From positions 620,001 to 684,000 of the forward strand of contig NZ_CP012266.1 in assembly GCF_001277235.1 (NCBI RefSeq): a DNA stretch of 64,000 bases, written 5' to 3'. Below, piece by piece: positions 50,309 to 58,106 of the stretch; the stretch's first letter is position 1; each line of letters begins with the position of its first letter. This DNA is from Cronobacter dublinensis subsp. dublinensis LMG 23823 (GTDB lineage: Bacteria; Pseudomonadota; Gammaproteobacteria; Enterobacterales; Enterobacteriaceae). The notes beneath the pieces are model-generated. The model was given only the letters and a program-made list of their open reading frames with translations, did no database searches and was not told the DNA's origin. Made by a program: the position numbers and the translations under genes.

Positions 50309-51691
50309 GTGGCGAAAGCTCCAAAACGCGCATTTGTCTGTAACGAGTGTGGTGCGGATTATCCGCGCTGGCAGGGGCAGTGCAGCGCCTGTCATGCCTG
50401 GAATACCATCACCGAGGTGCGTCTCGCCGCCTCGCCGCAAGCGGCGCGCAATGAACGTCTCTCCGGCTATGCGGGCAACGCGGGCGTAGCCAAAGTGCAG
50501 AAGCTCTCTGAGATAAGCCTGGAAGAACTGCCGCGCTTTTCGACCGGCTTTAAAGAATTCGACCGCGTGCTCGGCGGCGGCGTGGTGCCGGGCAGCGCCA
50601 TTCTGATTGGCGGCAACCCGGGCGCCGGGAAATCGACGCTGCTGCTGCAAACGCTCTGCAAGCTCGGCGAGCAGATGAAAACGCTCTATGTCACCGGCGA
50701 GGAGTCGCTGCAACAGGTGGCGATGCGCGCGCACCGTCTGGGCCTGCCGACCACCAATCTCAACATGCTCTCGGAAACCAGCATCGAGCAGATCTGCCTT
50801 ATCGCCGAAGAAGAGCAGCCGAAGCTGATGGTTATCGACTCCATTCAGGTGATGCACATGGCGGATGTCCAGTCGTCGCCGGGCAGCGTCGCGCAGGTGC
50901 GTGAAACCGCCGCCTACCTGACGCGTTTCGCCAAAACTCGCGGCGTGGCGATTGTCATGGTCGGTCATGTGACCAAAGACGGCTCGCTGGCGGGGCCGAA
51001 AGTGCTCGAACACTGCATCGACTGTTCGGTGCTGCTCGATGGCGATGCCGATTCGCGTTTTCGCACGCTGCGCAGCCATAAAAACCGCTTCGGCGCGGTG
51101 AATGAGCTGGGCGTCTTCGCGATGACGGAACAGGGGCTGCGCGAAGTCAGCAACCCGTCGGCGATTTTCTTAAGTCGCGGCGATGAAGTGACCTCCGGCA
51201 GCTCGGTAATGGTGGTCTGGGAAGGCACGCGCCCGCTGCTGGTGGAGATCCAGGCGCTGGTGGATCAGTCGATGATGGGCAACCCCAGACGCGTGGCGGT
51301 GGGTCTTGAACAGAACCGTCTCGCCATTCTCCTCGCGGTGTTGCACCGCCACGGCGGTCTGCAAATGGCCGATCAGGATGTATTCGTCAACGTGGTCGGC
51401 GGGGTGAAAGTCACCGAGACCAGCGCGGACCTGGCGCTGCTACTGGCGATGGTATCGAGCCTGCGCGACCGTCCGCTGCCGCAGGATCTCGTCGTGTTTG
51501 GCGAGGTCGGCCTCGCGGGGGAAATTCGCCCGGTGCCGAGCGGCCAGGAGCGTATCTCCGAAGCGGCGAAACACGGTTTTCGTCGCGCCATCGTGCCCGC
51601 CGCCAACGTGCCGAAAAAAGTGCCGGAAGGCATGCAAATTTTCGGTGTTAAAAAGCTTGCGGATGCGCTAACTGTCTTTGACGACTTATAA
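50309..51691 (+). CDS. radA: DNA repair protein RadA (Sms)
   Basis: The 460-residue protein has the N-terminal zinc finger (CNECG ... CSACHAW), RecA-like ATPase core with Walker A GGNPGAGKSTLL, the RadA-specific KNRFG motif, and a C-terminal Lon-like domain. It is a helicase-like branch migration factor in recombination. The start is GTG 50309 with a AAAGAGG site, giving MAKAPKRAFVC as in E. coli, and the length is identical. Confidence 0.97.
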   Translation: MAKAPKRAFVCNECGADYPRWQGQCSACHAWNTITEVRLAASPQAARNERLSGYAGNAGVAKVQKLSEISLEELPRFSTGFKEFDRVLGGGVVPGSAILIGGNPGAGKSTLLLQTLCKLGEQMKTLYVTGEESLQQVAMRAHRLGLPTTNLNMLSETSIEQICLIAEEEQPKLMVIDSIQVMHMADVQSSPGSVAQVRETAAYLTRFAKTRGVAIVMVGHVTKDGSLAGPKVLEHCIDCSVLLDGDADSRFRTLRSHKNRFGAVNELGVFAMTEQGLREVSNPSAIFLSRGDEVTSGSSVMVVWEGTRPLLVEIQALVDQSMMGNPRRVAVGLEQNRLAILLAVLHRHGGLQMADQDVFVNVVGGVKVTETSADLALLLAMVSSLRDRPLPQDLVVFGEVGLAGEIRPVPSGQERISEAAKHGFRRAIVPAANVPKKVPEGMQIFGVKKLADALTVFDDL

Positions 51692-51730
51692 TTAATTATT
51701 CAATGGGTTATTACCCACACTAGCCGCCTT

Positions 51731-51790
51731 GCGGGCGGCCGCGAACGGGGAGTCCTGATCTTACTGACGTAAGGCCGGAAACCCGCCCGC
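51731..51790 (+). ncRNA. Candidate structured RNA in the radA-nadR intergenic region
   Basis: GCGGGCGG (51731-51738) pairs perfectly with CCGCCCGC (51783-51790), enclosing a second hairpin CTTAC-TGAC-GTAAG (51760-51773). It is followed by GCCCCCGCA and a 5' region up to the nadR start. No T-run follows, so it is not a simple terminator. It may be a cis-regulatory leader of nadR. It does not match a riboswitch class I can name, although GCCCCCGCA recalls part of the cobalamin riboswitch core. Confidence 0.35.
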
Positions 51791-51838
51791 GCCCCCGCAG
51801 CTCGACAGATACAGGGTAATTGCAGGAGGCAGCGCATC

Positions 51839-53068
51839 TTGTCATTCGACTATCTTAAAAACGCGATCCGTCAAAAGGGCTGCACCTTACAACAGGTAGC
51901 GGCGGCCTGCGGCATGACTAAAGGCTATTTAAGCCAGCTGCTCAACGCCAAAATCAAAAGTCCCAGCGCGCAGAAGCTCGAAGCGCTGCACCGTTTTCTG
52001 GGCCTTGAGTTCCCGCGCCGTCAGAAGCGCGTCGGCGTTGTGTTCGGCAAGTTTTATCCGCTACACACCGGCCATATTTATCTCATCCAGCGCGCCTGTA
52101 GCCAGGTCGATGAGCTGCACATCATTATGGGCTACGACGAAAAGCGCGACCGCACGCTGTTCGAAGAGAGCGCGATGTCGCAACAGCCCACCATCAGCGA
52201 CCGCCTGCGCTGGCTGCTGCAAACCTTCAAATACCAGAAAAACATCCGTATTCATGCGTTTAATGAAGAGGGCATGGAGCCGTACCCGCACGGCTGGGAT
52301 GTCTGGAGCGAAGGGATCACCGCGTTTATGGCAGAGAAGGGCATTGAGCCCGATACCATCTATACCTCCGAAGAGGCTGACGCGCCGCAGTATCGCGAAC
52401 ATCTCGGCATCGAGACCGTGATTATCGACCCGAAGCGCACCTTTATGAATATCAGCGGCGCGCAAATCCGTGCCAACCCGTTCCGCTACTGGGAATACAT
52501 TCCTACCGAAGTGAAGCCGTTTTTTGTGCGCACGGTGGCTATCCTCGGCGGCGAGTCGAGCGGGAAATCGATGCTGGTGAACAAGCTCGCCAATATCTTC
52601 AACACCACCAGCGCCTGGGAATATGGCCGCGATTATGTGTTCTCGCATCTGGGCGGCGACGAGATGGCGCTGCAATATTCCGACTACGACAAAATCGCGC
52701 TCGGCCATGCGCAATATATTGATTTTGCGGTGAAGTACGCCAATAAAGTGGCCTTTGTCGACACCGATTTTGTCACCACGCAGGCGTTCTGTAAGAAGTA
52801 CGAAGGGCGCGAGCATCCGTTTGTGCAGGCGCTGGTGGATGAGTACCGCTTCGACCTGGTCATCCTGCTGGAGAACAATACGCCGTGGGTGGCGGACGGG
52901 CTGCGAAGCCTCGGCAGTTCAGTGGATCGCAAGGAGTTTCAGTCGCTGCTGGTGTCGATGCTCGAGGAAAATAATATCGAGTATGTGCATGTCGAGGAGC
53001 CGGATTACGATTCGCGTTTTCTGCGCTGCGTGGAGCTCGTGAAGCAGCTGATGGGTGAGCAGGCGTAG
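51839..53068 (+). CDS. nadR: NadR, trifunctional NAD regulator, NMN adenylyltransferase and ribosylnicotinamide kinase
   Basis: The 409-residue protein has an N-terminal helix-turn-helix (LQQVAAACGMTKGYLSQLL), a nucleotidyltransferase domain (GVVFGKFYPLHTGHIYLI and the ISGAQIRANP motif) and a C-terminal ribosylnicotinamide kinase domain with P-loop GGESSGKS (237-244). The residue after the P-loop serine is Met245, where E. coli has Thr. It represses NAD synthesis genes and salvages nicotinamide riboside. The start is TTG 51839 with an AGGAGG site nine bases upstream. A structured leader lies before it. Confidence 0.95.
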   Translation: MSFDYLKNAIRQKGCTLQQVAAACGMTKGYLSQLLNAKIKSPSAQKLEALHRFLGLEFPRRQKRVGVVFGKFYPLHTGHIYLIQRACSQVDELHIIMGYDEKRDRTLFEESAMSQQPTISDRLRWLLQTFKYQKNIRIHAFNEEGMEPYPHGWDVWSEGITAFMAEKGIEPDTIYTSEEADAPQYREHLGIETVIIDPKRTFMNISGAQIRANPFRYWEYIPTEVKPFFVRTVAILGGESSGKSMLVNKLANIFNTTSAWEYGRDYVFSHLGGDEMALQYSDYDKIALGHAQYIDFAVKYANKVAFVDTDFVTTQAFCKKYEGREHPFVQALVDEYRFDLVILLENNTPWVADGLRSLGSSVDRKEFQSLLVSMLEENNIEYVHVEEPDYDSRFLRCVELVKQLMGEQA

Positions 53069-53086
53069 TTTTTTCATCGTATAGAA

Positions 53087-53168
53087 GGTGGGTGCGCTAC
53101 GCTTACCCACCCTATGACTATCCGTAAGCTCAGTTCAGTGCAGGGCGGGTAAGCGCAGCGCACCCGCC
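53087..53168. repeat. Pair of inverted REP elements (BIME-like) after nadR
   Basis: Two REP-type palindromes, 53087-53111 and 53144-53168, are copies in opposite orientation separated by about 32 bp. They match the units at 47367-47489, so this genome carries a REP family of the form GGCGGGTGCGCTGCGCTTACCCGCC (25 nt, here interrupted by strand). They separate convergent nadR and the oxidoreductase gene. Confidence 0.8.
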
Positions 53169-53178
53169 AGCGTCGCGA

Positions 53179-54180
53179 TTAAAACGCCACCACCACTTTG
53201 CCGCGCATATGGCCTTCCAACACTTTACGGTGTGCGTTGGTGATGCTCTCAACGCTCAGCCCGTGGAATGTCTCACTCAGCGCGCTTTCAACTTCGCCTG
53301 CCTCTACCAGCTTTGCGACCTCGTTCAGGATCTCGCCCTGGCGCGCCATATCAGCGGTCTGATACATGCTGCGGGTATACATAAATTCCCAGTGCAGCGC
53401 GGCCGATTTCGATTTCAGCGCGTCCTGATCCAGCGGGTGCGCGTTTTCGACGATGCTGCAAATATGCCCCTGCGGCGCGATAAGCTGGCTTACCGCCGCC
53501 CAGTGGCCGTCGGTATCATTCAGAATAAAAATGTAATCGACAAATTTAATGTCGTGTTGCGCCAGTTCACCCGGTAGATCCCGATAGTTCACCACCAGAT
53601 CCGCGCCGCGATCCCGGCACCACTGCGCCGAATCTTCACGTGAGGCGGTGGCGATAATTTTCACTTTGCTGCGCAGACGCGCGAACGGGATAGCCAGCGA
53701 CCCTACGCCGCCCGCGCCGCCGATAATCAGCAGCGTTTTATCTTCTCCTGCGTCCTGAATATTCAGCCGCTCGAATAATCCTTCCCACGCGGTCAGCGCC
53801 GTCAGCGGGATAGCCGCGGCAGCGGCCCAGGAGAGCGTGCGCGGTTTATGGCCCACGATGCGGGCGTCGATCAACTGATGGCTGGCGTTGCTGCCCGGAC
53901 GGGTAATATCGCCGGCGTAATAGACTTCATCGCCCGCCTTAAAACCGCTGACCTTGCTGCCCATGGCAGTCACGATGCCGCTCGCGTCCCAGCCCAGCAC
54001 GCGCGGTTCCTGGAGGCCGTTTTTTTGCAGGCTGGCGTGGACTTTGGTATCGACCGGGTTGATAGAAACCGCTTTCACTTCGACCAGCAGATCGTAGTCG
54101 CCAGGCTGCGGCATCGGCTGGGTGACTTCAATAAAGCTTTCCGGCGCATCCGGGTTAACGGCAATCGCTTTAACAGACAT
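53179..54180 (-). CDS. Zinc-binding-type alcohol dehydrogenase / quinone oxidoreductase family protein (MDR superfamily)
   Basis: The 333-residue protein has the GroES-like N-terminal domain (VKAVSINPVDTKV, GWDASGIV) and a Rossmann domain with IIGGAGGVGSLAIPFARL for NADPH. It lacks the structural zinc cysteines, as in quinone reductase-like MDR enzymes of the adh_fam_1 type. The substrate is unknown. It is divergent from a LysR regulator with 120 bp between, so that regulator probably controls it in response to an electrophile or quinone. Confidence 0.88.
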   Translation of the reverse strand: MSVKAIAVNPDAPESFIEVTQPMPQPGDYDLLVEVKAVSINPVDTKVHASLQKNGLQEPRVLGWDASGIVTAMGSKVSGFKAGDEVYYAGDITRPGSNASHQLIDARIVGHKPRTLSWAAAAAIPLTALTAWEGLFERLNIQDAGEDKTLLIIGGAGGVGSLAIPFARLRSKVKIIATASREDSAQWCRDRGADLVVNYRDLPGELAQHDIKFVDYIFILNDTDGHWAAVSQLIAPQGHICSIVENAHPLDQDALKSKSAALHWEFMYTRSMYQTADMARQGEILNEVAKLVEAGEVESALSETFHGLSVESITNAHRKVLEGHMRGKVVVAF

Positions 54181-54300
54181 GGTGTATTCCTTATGCAGAG
54201 TGCGTTCAGAGCGTGTTGTGTTGAATGTAGTCTATGCGAGCTGAATGGGGGTGATAAGATGGACAATCCAGAACGGCGTGTTCGTGAGAGATGAACAATC

Positions 54301-55215
54301 ATGTTTAAGCATCTGCAGGATATGGCGCTCTTCGCGCTGGTCGCGGAAACCGGCAGTTTCACGGCGGCGGCGCAGAAAGCGGGACTGCCGAAATCAAGCG
54401 TCAGCCAGCGCATCAGCCAGCTTGAGGCGCACGTCGGGCTGCGGCTGCTCAATCGCACCACGCGTAAGCTGAGCCTGACGTTTGCTGGCGAGCACTATCT
54501 GGTGCACTGTCGCGAAATGCTGGATGCCAGCGAACGCGCGGATCTTGCCGTCCAGCGGCTTCGCGACAACCCCAGCGGTAGGCTGCGCATTACCAGCCCG
54601 GCGGGCATCGGCGCGACGCTGCTCGCGCGCATGAATGCGGAGTTTCTCACGAAATACCCCGATATCACGCTGGAGGTCTTTATCTCTGACGACGTGCGGG
54701 ATCTGGTCATGGAAGGCTTTGACGTGGCGCTGCGCACCGGCAAGCCTCAGGACTCCTCGCTGATTGGCCGTAAAATCGGCCATTGCCCGCGTTATCTGCT
54801 CGCCTCGCCTGGCTATCTCTCGCGTTACCCGACACTTACGCACCCGTCGCAACTGGTAGAGCACCGAGTCGTGGTGCACCGAGCCTGGACCGAATGGCTA
54901 CTCCAGCGCGACCGCGAGCTCTACCGCTGTCATCTCAATCACATGCACCAGACCGATAATTTGCTCTACGCCCGCGAAAGCGCGCTGGCCGGGGCGGGGA
55001 TCACGCTGCTGCCCGCGTTCTTACTGGACGACACGCTCCGGCAGGGCGCGCTGGTCAGTGTTCTGCCGGAATGGACCGTCACCGGCAACGATCTCTACCT
55101 GGTTTATCCGGGGCGCAAGCTCAATTCGCCTGCGCTGGTAAGCTATATCAATTTTGCACTTGGCTATGAAGGCGTTACCCGTTTTTACGACAAAATGACG
55201 ATTTCAGACTCATAG
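54301..55215 (+). CDS. LysR-family transcriptional regulator
   Basis: The 304-residue protein starts with a LysR helix-turn-helix (residues 4-62: MALFALVAETGSFTAAAQKA, then SSVSQRISQLEAHVGLRLL) and a periplasmic-binding-protein-like effector domain from about 90. It belongs to the large group of single-domain LTTRs next to divergent oxidoreductases. Its likely target is the MDR gene at 53179-54180 through the shared 120-bp region. The inducer is unknown. Confidence 0.92.
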   Translation: MFKHLQDMALFALVAETGSFTAAAQKAGLPKSSVSQRISQLEAHVGLRLLNRTTRKLSLTFAGEHYLVHCREMLDASERADLAVQRLRDNPSGRLRITSPAGIGATLLARMNAEFLTKYPDITLEVFISDDVRDLVMEGFDVALRTGKPQDSSLIGRKIGHCPRYLLASPGYLSRYPTLTHPSQLVEHRVVVHRAWTEWLLQRDRELYRCHLNHMHQTDNLLYARESALAGAGITLLPAFLLDDTLRQGALVSVLPEWTVTGNDLYLVYPGRKLNSPALVSYINFALGYEGVTRFYDKMTISDS

Positions 55216-55512
55216 TAGTTATTTCTGGTATTAAAACGGATAAAAAAAGATAAATAAAAATCAGAAAAACACACGCTCTAAAAAAAGAAACCCGCCATAA
55301 GTTATTTATGGAGATAATGCGTTGTGGTATTTTACGCGCCAGAATTATTGTAACGCCCTTCTGCTGCCGTAATGATGGACATTAATAACTACGGCAAATA
55401 ATACGTGAGCTTTAATTAACTCGGTTTATATTCACGCGAGCGATAGCCCGCGTGCGTTGCTCTTTTTACGACAGCGGAAGCGCGCCTCGCCACGGCTATG
55501 GGTATATCCCAC
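55216..55512. other. AT-rich leader upstream of the capsule operon
   Basis: About 300 bp between the LysR gene and the ops element, AT-rich between 55216 and 55440. It likely contains the capsule operon promoter and a JUMPStart-like leader (GC-rich 55480-55512), but I could not place a -35/-10 pair with confidence. No gene seen. Confidence 0.45.
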
Positions 55513-55524
55513 GGCGGTAGCCTG
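55513..55524 (+). promoter_or_regulatory. ops element (RfaH recruitment site) of the capsule operon
   Basis: GGCGGTAGCCTG matches the ops consensus GGCGGTAGNNTN, 29 bp upstream of kpsM. RfaH binds ops in the paused elongation complex and suppresses termination in long capsule and LPS operons. That fits the AT-rich 6-kb operon and its internal terminator at 61904-61934. Confidence 0.8.
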
Positions 55525-55552
55525 TTCGCAACACTGTCATCAGGAACGATAA

Positions 55553-56329
55553 ATGAAAAGACATGGACTGGCTGTTCAGCGCGCCACCGTGCTGGCGCTC
55601 TTTTTAAGGGAGATAAAAACGCGTTTCGGCAAGTTCCGCCTCGGTTACGGCTGGGCCTTGCTTGAACCCTTACTGCATCTCGCTATTCTGCTGTTTGTTC
55701 TGGATTTTGTCATGGAACGAACCCTGCCGGATATCTCTTTTCCGGTATTTCTGCTAAGCGGCATTATTCCCTATTTTATTTTTAGCCATATTACGGGGCG
55801 TTCTGTTAATGCCATTGAGGCGAATCAGGGGCTTTTTAATTATCGTCCGGTAAAGCCCGTTGATACGATAATCGCCAGAACGCTGCTGGAGGCGGGGATT
55901 TATATCGCGGTTTATCTGCTATTGCTCGCGATGCTGGCAATGATGGGCGAGATATTTACCTGCTCGCATCTGTTAACGCTATTTTGCGTCTGGGGCTGTC
56001 TGGTTATTTTCTCTTTCGGTACCGGGCTGATTTTCATGGTCATCAGCAGCGCGTTTCCGGAGGCGGAGAAATTTCTGCCGCTGCTGACGCGCCCGCTCTA
56101 TTTCATCTCCTGCGTGATGTATTCGCTTAACACCATTCCGCAGGAGTATCAGCGCTGGGTGGCATGGAATCCGCTGGTGCATGTGGTTGAACTCACACGG
56201 GAAACGCTTGCGACCAGCTATGAGAGCGACGGCGCGAGCCTGACATACCTTGCCATCAGCACGCTGGTGGTACTTTTTACCGGCCTTGCGCTTTATCGTC
56301 ATCAGGAAGAGGCGATGCTGACCTCATGA
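55553..56329 (+). CDS. kpsM: KpsM, ABC-2 type capsule export permease
   Basis: The 258-residue inner-membrane protein has six predicted helices and the ABC-2 pattern near the N-terminus (REIKTRFGKFRLGYGWALLEP). It matches KpsM/CtrC/BexB of group 2 capsule exporters. With KpsT it exports the lipid-linked polysaccharide to the KpsE/KpsD envelope channel. kpsT overlaps by 4 bp (ATGA). It is the first gene after the ops element. Confidence 0.95.
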   Translation: MKRHGLAVQRATVLALFLREIKTRFGKFRLGYGWALLEPLLHLAILLFVLDFVMERTLPDISFPVFLLSGIIPYFIFSHITGRSVNAIEANQGLFNYRPVKPVDTIIARTLLEAGIYIAVYLLLLAMLAMMGEIFTCSHLLTLFCVWGCLVIFSFGTGLIFMVISSAFPEAEKFLPLLTRPLYFISCVMYSLNTIPQEYQRWVAWNPLVHVVELTRETLATSYESDGASLTYLAISTLVVLFTGLALYRHQEEAMLTS

Positions 56330-56991
56330 TAAATATCGAAAACCTCACAAAGTCATACCGCACGCCCGCGGGGCGGCACTATGTGTTTAAAGATCTCAAC
56401 CTGACGCTCCCGGCGGGGCAGAGCGTGGCGTTAATCGGGCGCAACGGCGCCGGGAAATCCACGCTGCTGCGCATGATTGGCGGCACAGATAACCCGGACA
56501 GCGGGCGGATTGTCTCCCGCGCCACTATCTCCTGGCCGGTCGGTCTGGCGGGCGGTTTTCAGGGCAGCCTGACCGGGCGGGAAAACGTCAAGTTTGTAGC
56601 ACGGCTCTATGCCACGAAAGAGGCGCTGCGCCAGAAAGTGGCGTTTGTCGAAGATTTTGCCGAGCTCGGTAAGTACTTTGATATGCCAGTCAAAGCGTAC
56701 TCGTCCGGCATGAAGGCGCGCCTCGGTTTCGGCCTGAGCATGGCGTTTACGTTTGATTACTATCTGGTGGATGAAGTCACCGCCGTCGGTGACGCCAGCT
56801 TTCGTAAAAAATGCGAAATGGTCTTTGAAGAACGCCACCGCGACGCCTGCTTTTTGATGGTGTCGCATAACCTCAATTCCCTAAAGCACTATTGCGATGC
56901 AGCGGTGTTTATAGGCCGGGAAAATCACGTTCAGTATTACGACGATGTCGATGACGCCATTAATGCCTATAAGGCACAGGAAAATCTGTAA
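56326..56991 (+). CDS. kpsT: KpsT, ABC transporter ATPase for capsule export
   Basis: The 221-residue ATPase has Walker A GRNGAGKST (38-46), signature region YSSGMKARLGF, Walker B YYLVDEV and the H-loop histidine (MVSHN). This is the short ATPase type of KpsT/CtrD/BexA. It energises export through KpsM. It overlaps kpsM by 4 bp and is followed after 2 bp by the first biosynthesis gene, so all are on one transcript. Confidence 0.95.
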   Translation: MINIENLTKSYRTPAGRHYVFKDLNLTLPAGQSVALIGRNGAGKSTLLRMIGGTDNPDSGRIVSRATISWPVGLAGGFQGSLTGRENVKFVARLYATKEALRQKVAFVEDFAELGKYFDMPVKAYSSGMKARLGFGLSMAFTFDYYLVDEVTAVGDASFRKKCEMVFEERHRDACFLMVSHNLNSLKHYCDAAVFIGRENHVQYYDDVDDAINAYKAQENL

Positions 56992-56993
56992 TC

Positions 56994-58106
56994 ATGTTAT
57001 ACAGAAAAGCCCGCAAGCTGCTCGCGTCTCCCGGCGTATTTTTAAGAGATTACTTGCTTAAAAAACATCCGCTTATCTTTAATGAGATCCACTGCCCGGT
57101 CGCGGAAGAGGGGGTGCTACTTAAGCACGACCTCGCGCTGGAGAACATGTTTGCGGTTAATTTTCCGGTCGATGTGGTTTTTACCTGGGTCGATAATGGC
57201 GACCCACGCTGGGTCAAAAAATTTCAGCAGTACCAGCATACTTATTTACAGTCGGGTGAAAATACGGACGGCGATCTGGCTCGTTTTGATAACCATAATG
57301 AAATCTATTATTCAGTATTGAGCGTATTGCGGTTTATGCCCTGGGTGCGCTTTATCTATATTGTCGTCGACGGGCATTCTCTACCCTGGGCCAGAGATAT
57401 AGAAAAGATCAAGCTTATCTCTCATGCAGAGATTATTCCGCCACAATATTTGCCTACGTTTAACTCGCACGTCATCGAAGCGCATTTACATCTTATTCCT
57501 GGGCTTGCCGAACATTTTATCTATTTCAATGATGATGTGTTTGTGGCGCGCGAGCTGCCGGCAAGTCATTTTTTCAGAAGTAATGGCCTGGCGTCGCTCT
57601 TTATCGCCGGTAAGAGCCTGACGGCGATGGCGCAGCGCGGGAGCCCGACACCAGCGCTCGCCGCGTCGTTGAACGCCAGAGCGCTGCTGGCAGAGGATAC
57701 AGGCTTTGCACCCGATGCGCCGCTGGCCCACACCTATGTGCCGCTGCGTAAAAGCCTTTTTACCGAGACCCGACAGCGATACCACCAGCAAATCGAGGCG
57801 TTTCTGCCAGGTAAATTCAGAAGCGACAACGACTTGAATTTGCCGACGTTTCTGGTGCCCTGGCTGACCTATATCCTGGGAATGGCCACGCCCGCAAGGG
57901 ATATCTGTTATTACTTCAACGTGCGATCCCCCGCCGCAAAAATGCATTATCGCGCGCTGATTAATGGCCAACAGAATAATGCCTCGCCGCATTCCTTCTG
58001 CGCCAATGATTTTTCTTCTCGTAACACAAGTACCCCTAATTATCAGGACCAATTGATTGACATGCTGGGAACATATTTTGAAAATGGAACGCACAAAAAT
58101 GTTTAG
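56994..58106 (+). CDS. Stealth-family capsular polysaccharide phosphotransferase
   Basis: The 370-residue protein has the Stealth conserved regions in order: CR1 DVVFTWVDNGDP (60-71), CR2 around residues 97-127 with NEIYYSVLSVLRFMPWVRFIY, CR3 around 155-185 with the FNDD motif, and a CR4-like region near PTFLVPWL. Family members such as SacB and CapD transfer hexose 1-phosphate from UDP-sugars to make phosphodiester-linked capsule polymers. Here it points to a sugar-phosphate linkage in this capsule. It follows kpsT by 2 bp. The next gene starts 8 bp before its stop. Confidence 0.9.
   Translation: MLYRKARKLLASPGVFLRDYLLKKHPLIFNEIHCPVAEEGVLLKHDLALENMFAVNFPVDVVFTWVDNGDPRWVKKFQQYQHTYLQSGENTDGDLARFDNHNEIYYSVLSVLRFMPWVRFIYIVVDGHSLPWARDIEKIKLISHAEIIPPQYLPTFNSHVIEAHLHLIPGLAEHFIYFNDDVFVARELPASHFFRSNGLASLFIAGKSLTAMAQRGSPTPALAASLNARALLAEDTGFAPDAPLAHTYVPLRKSLFTETRQRYHQQIEAFLPGKFRSDNDLNLPTFLVPWLTYILGMATPARDICYYFNVRSPAAKMHYRALINGQQNNASPHSFCANDFSSRNTSTPNYQDQLIDMLGTYFENGTHKNV

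Noticed and set aside
51731..51800. Cobalamin riboswitch before nadR
   Set aside because: Only GCCCCCGCA resembles the conserved core. The B12 box and the paired regions are not present, and nadR is not a known B12 target.
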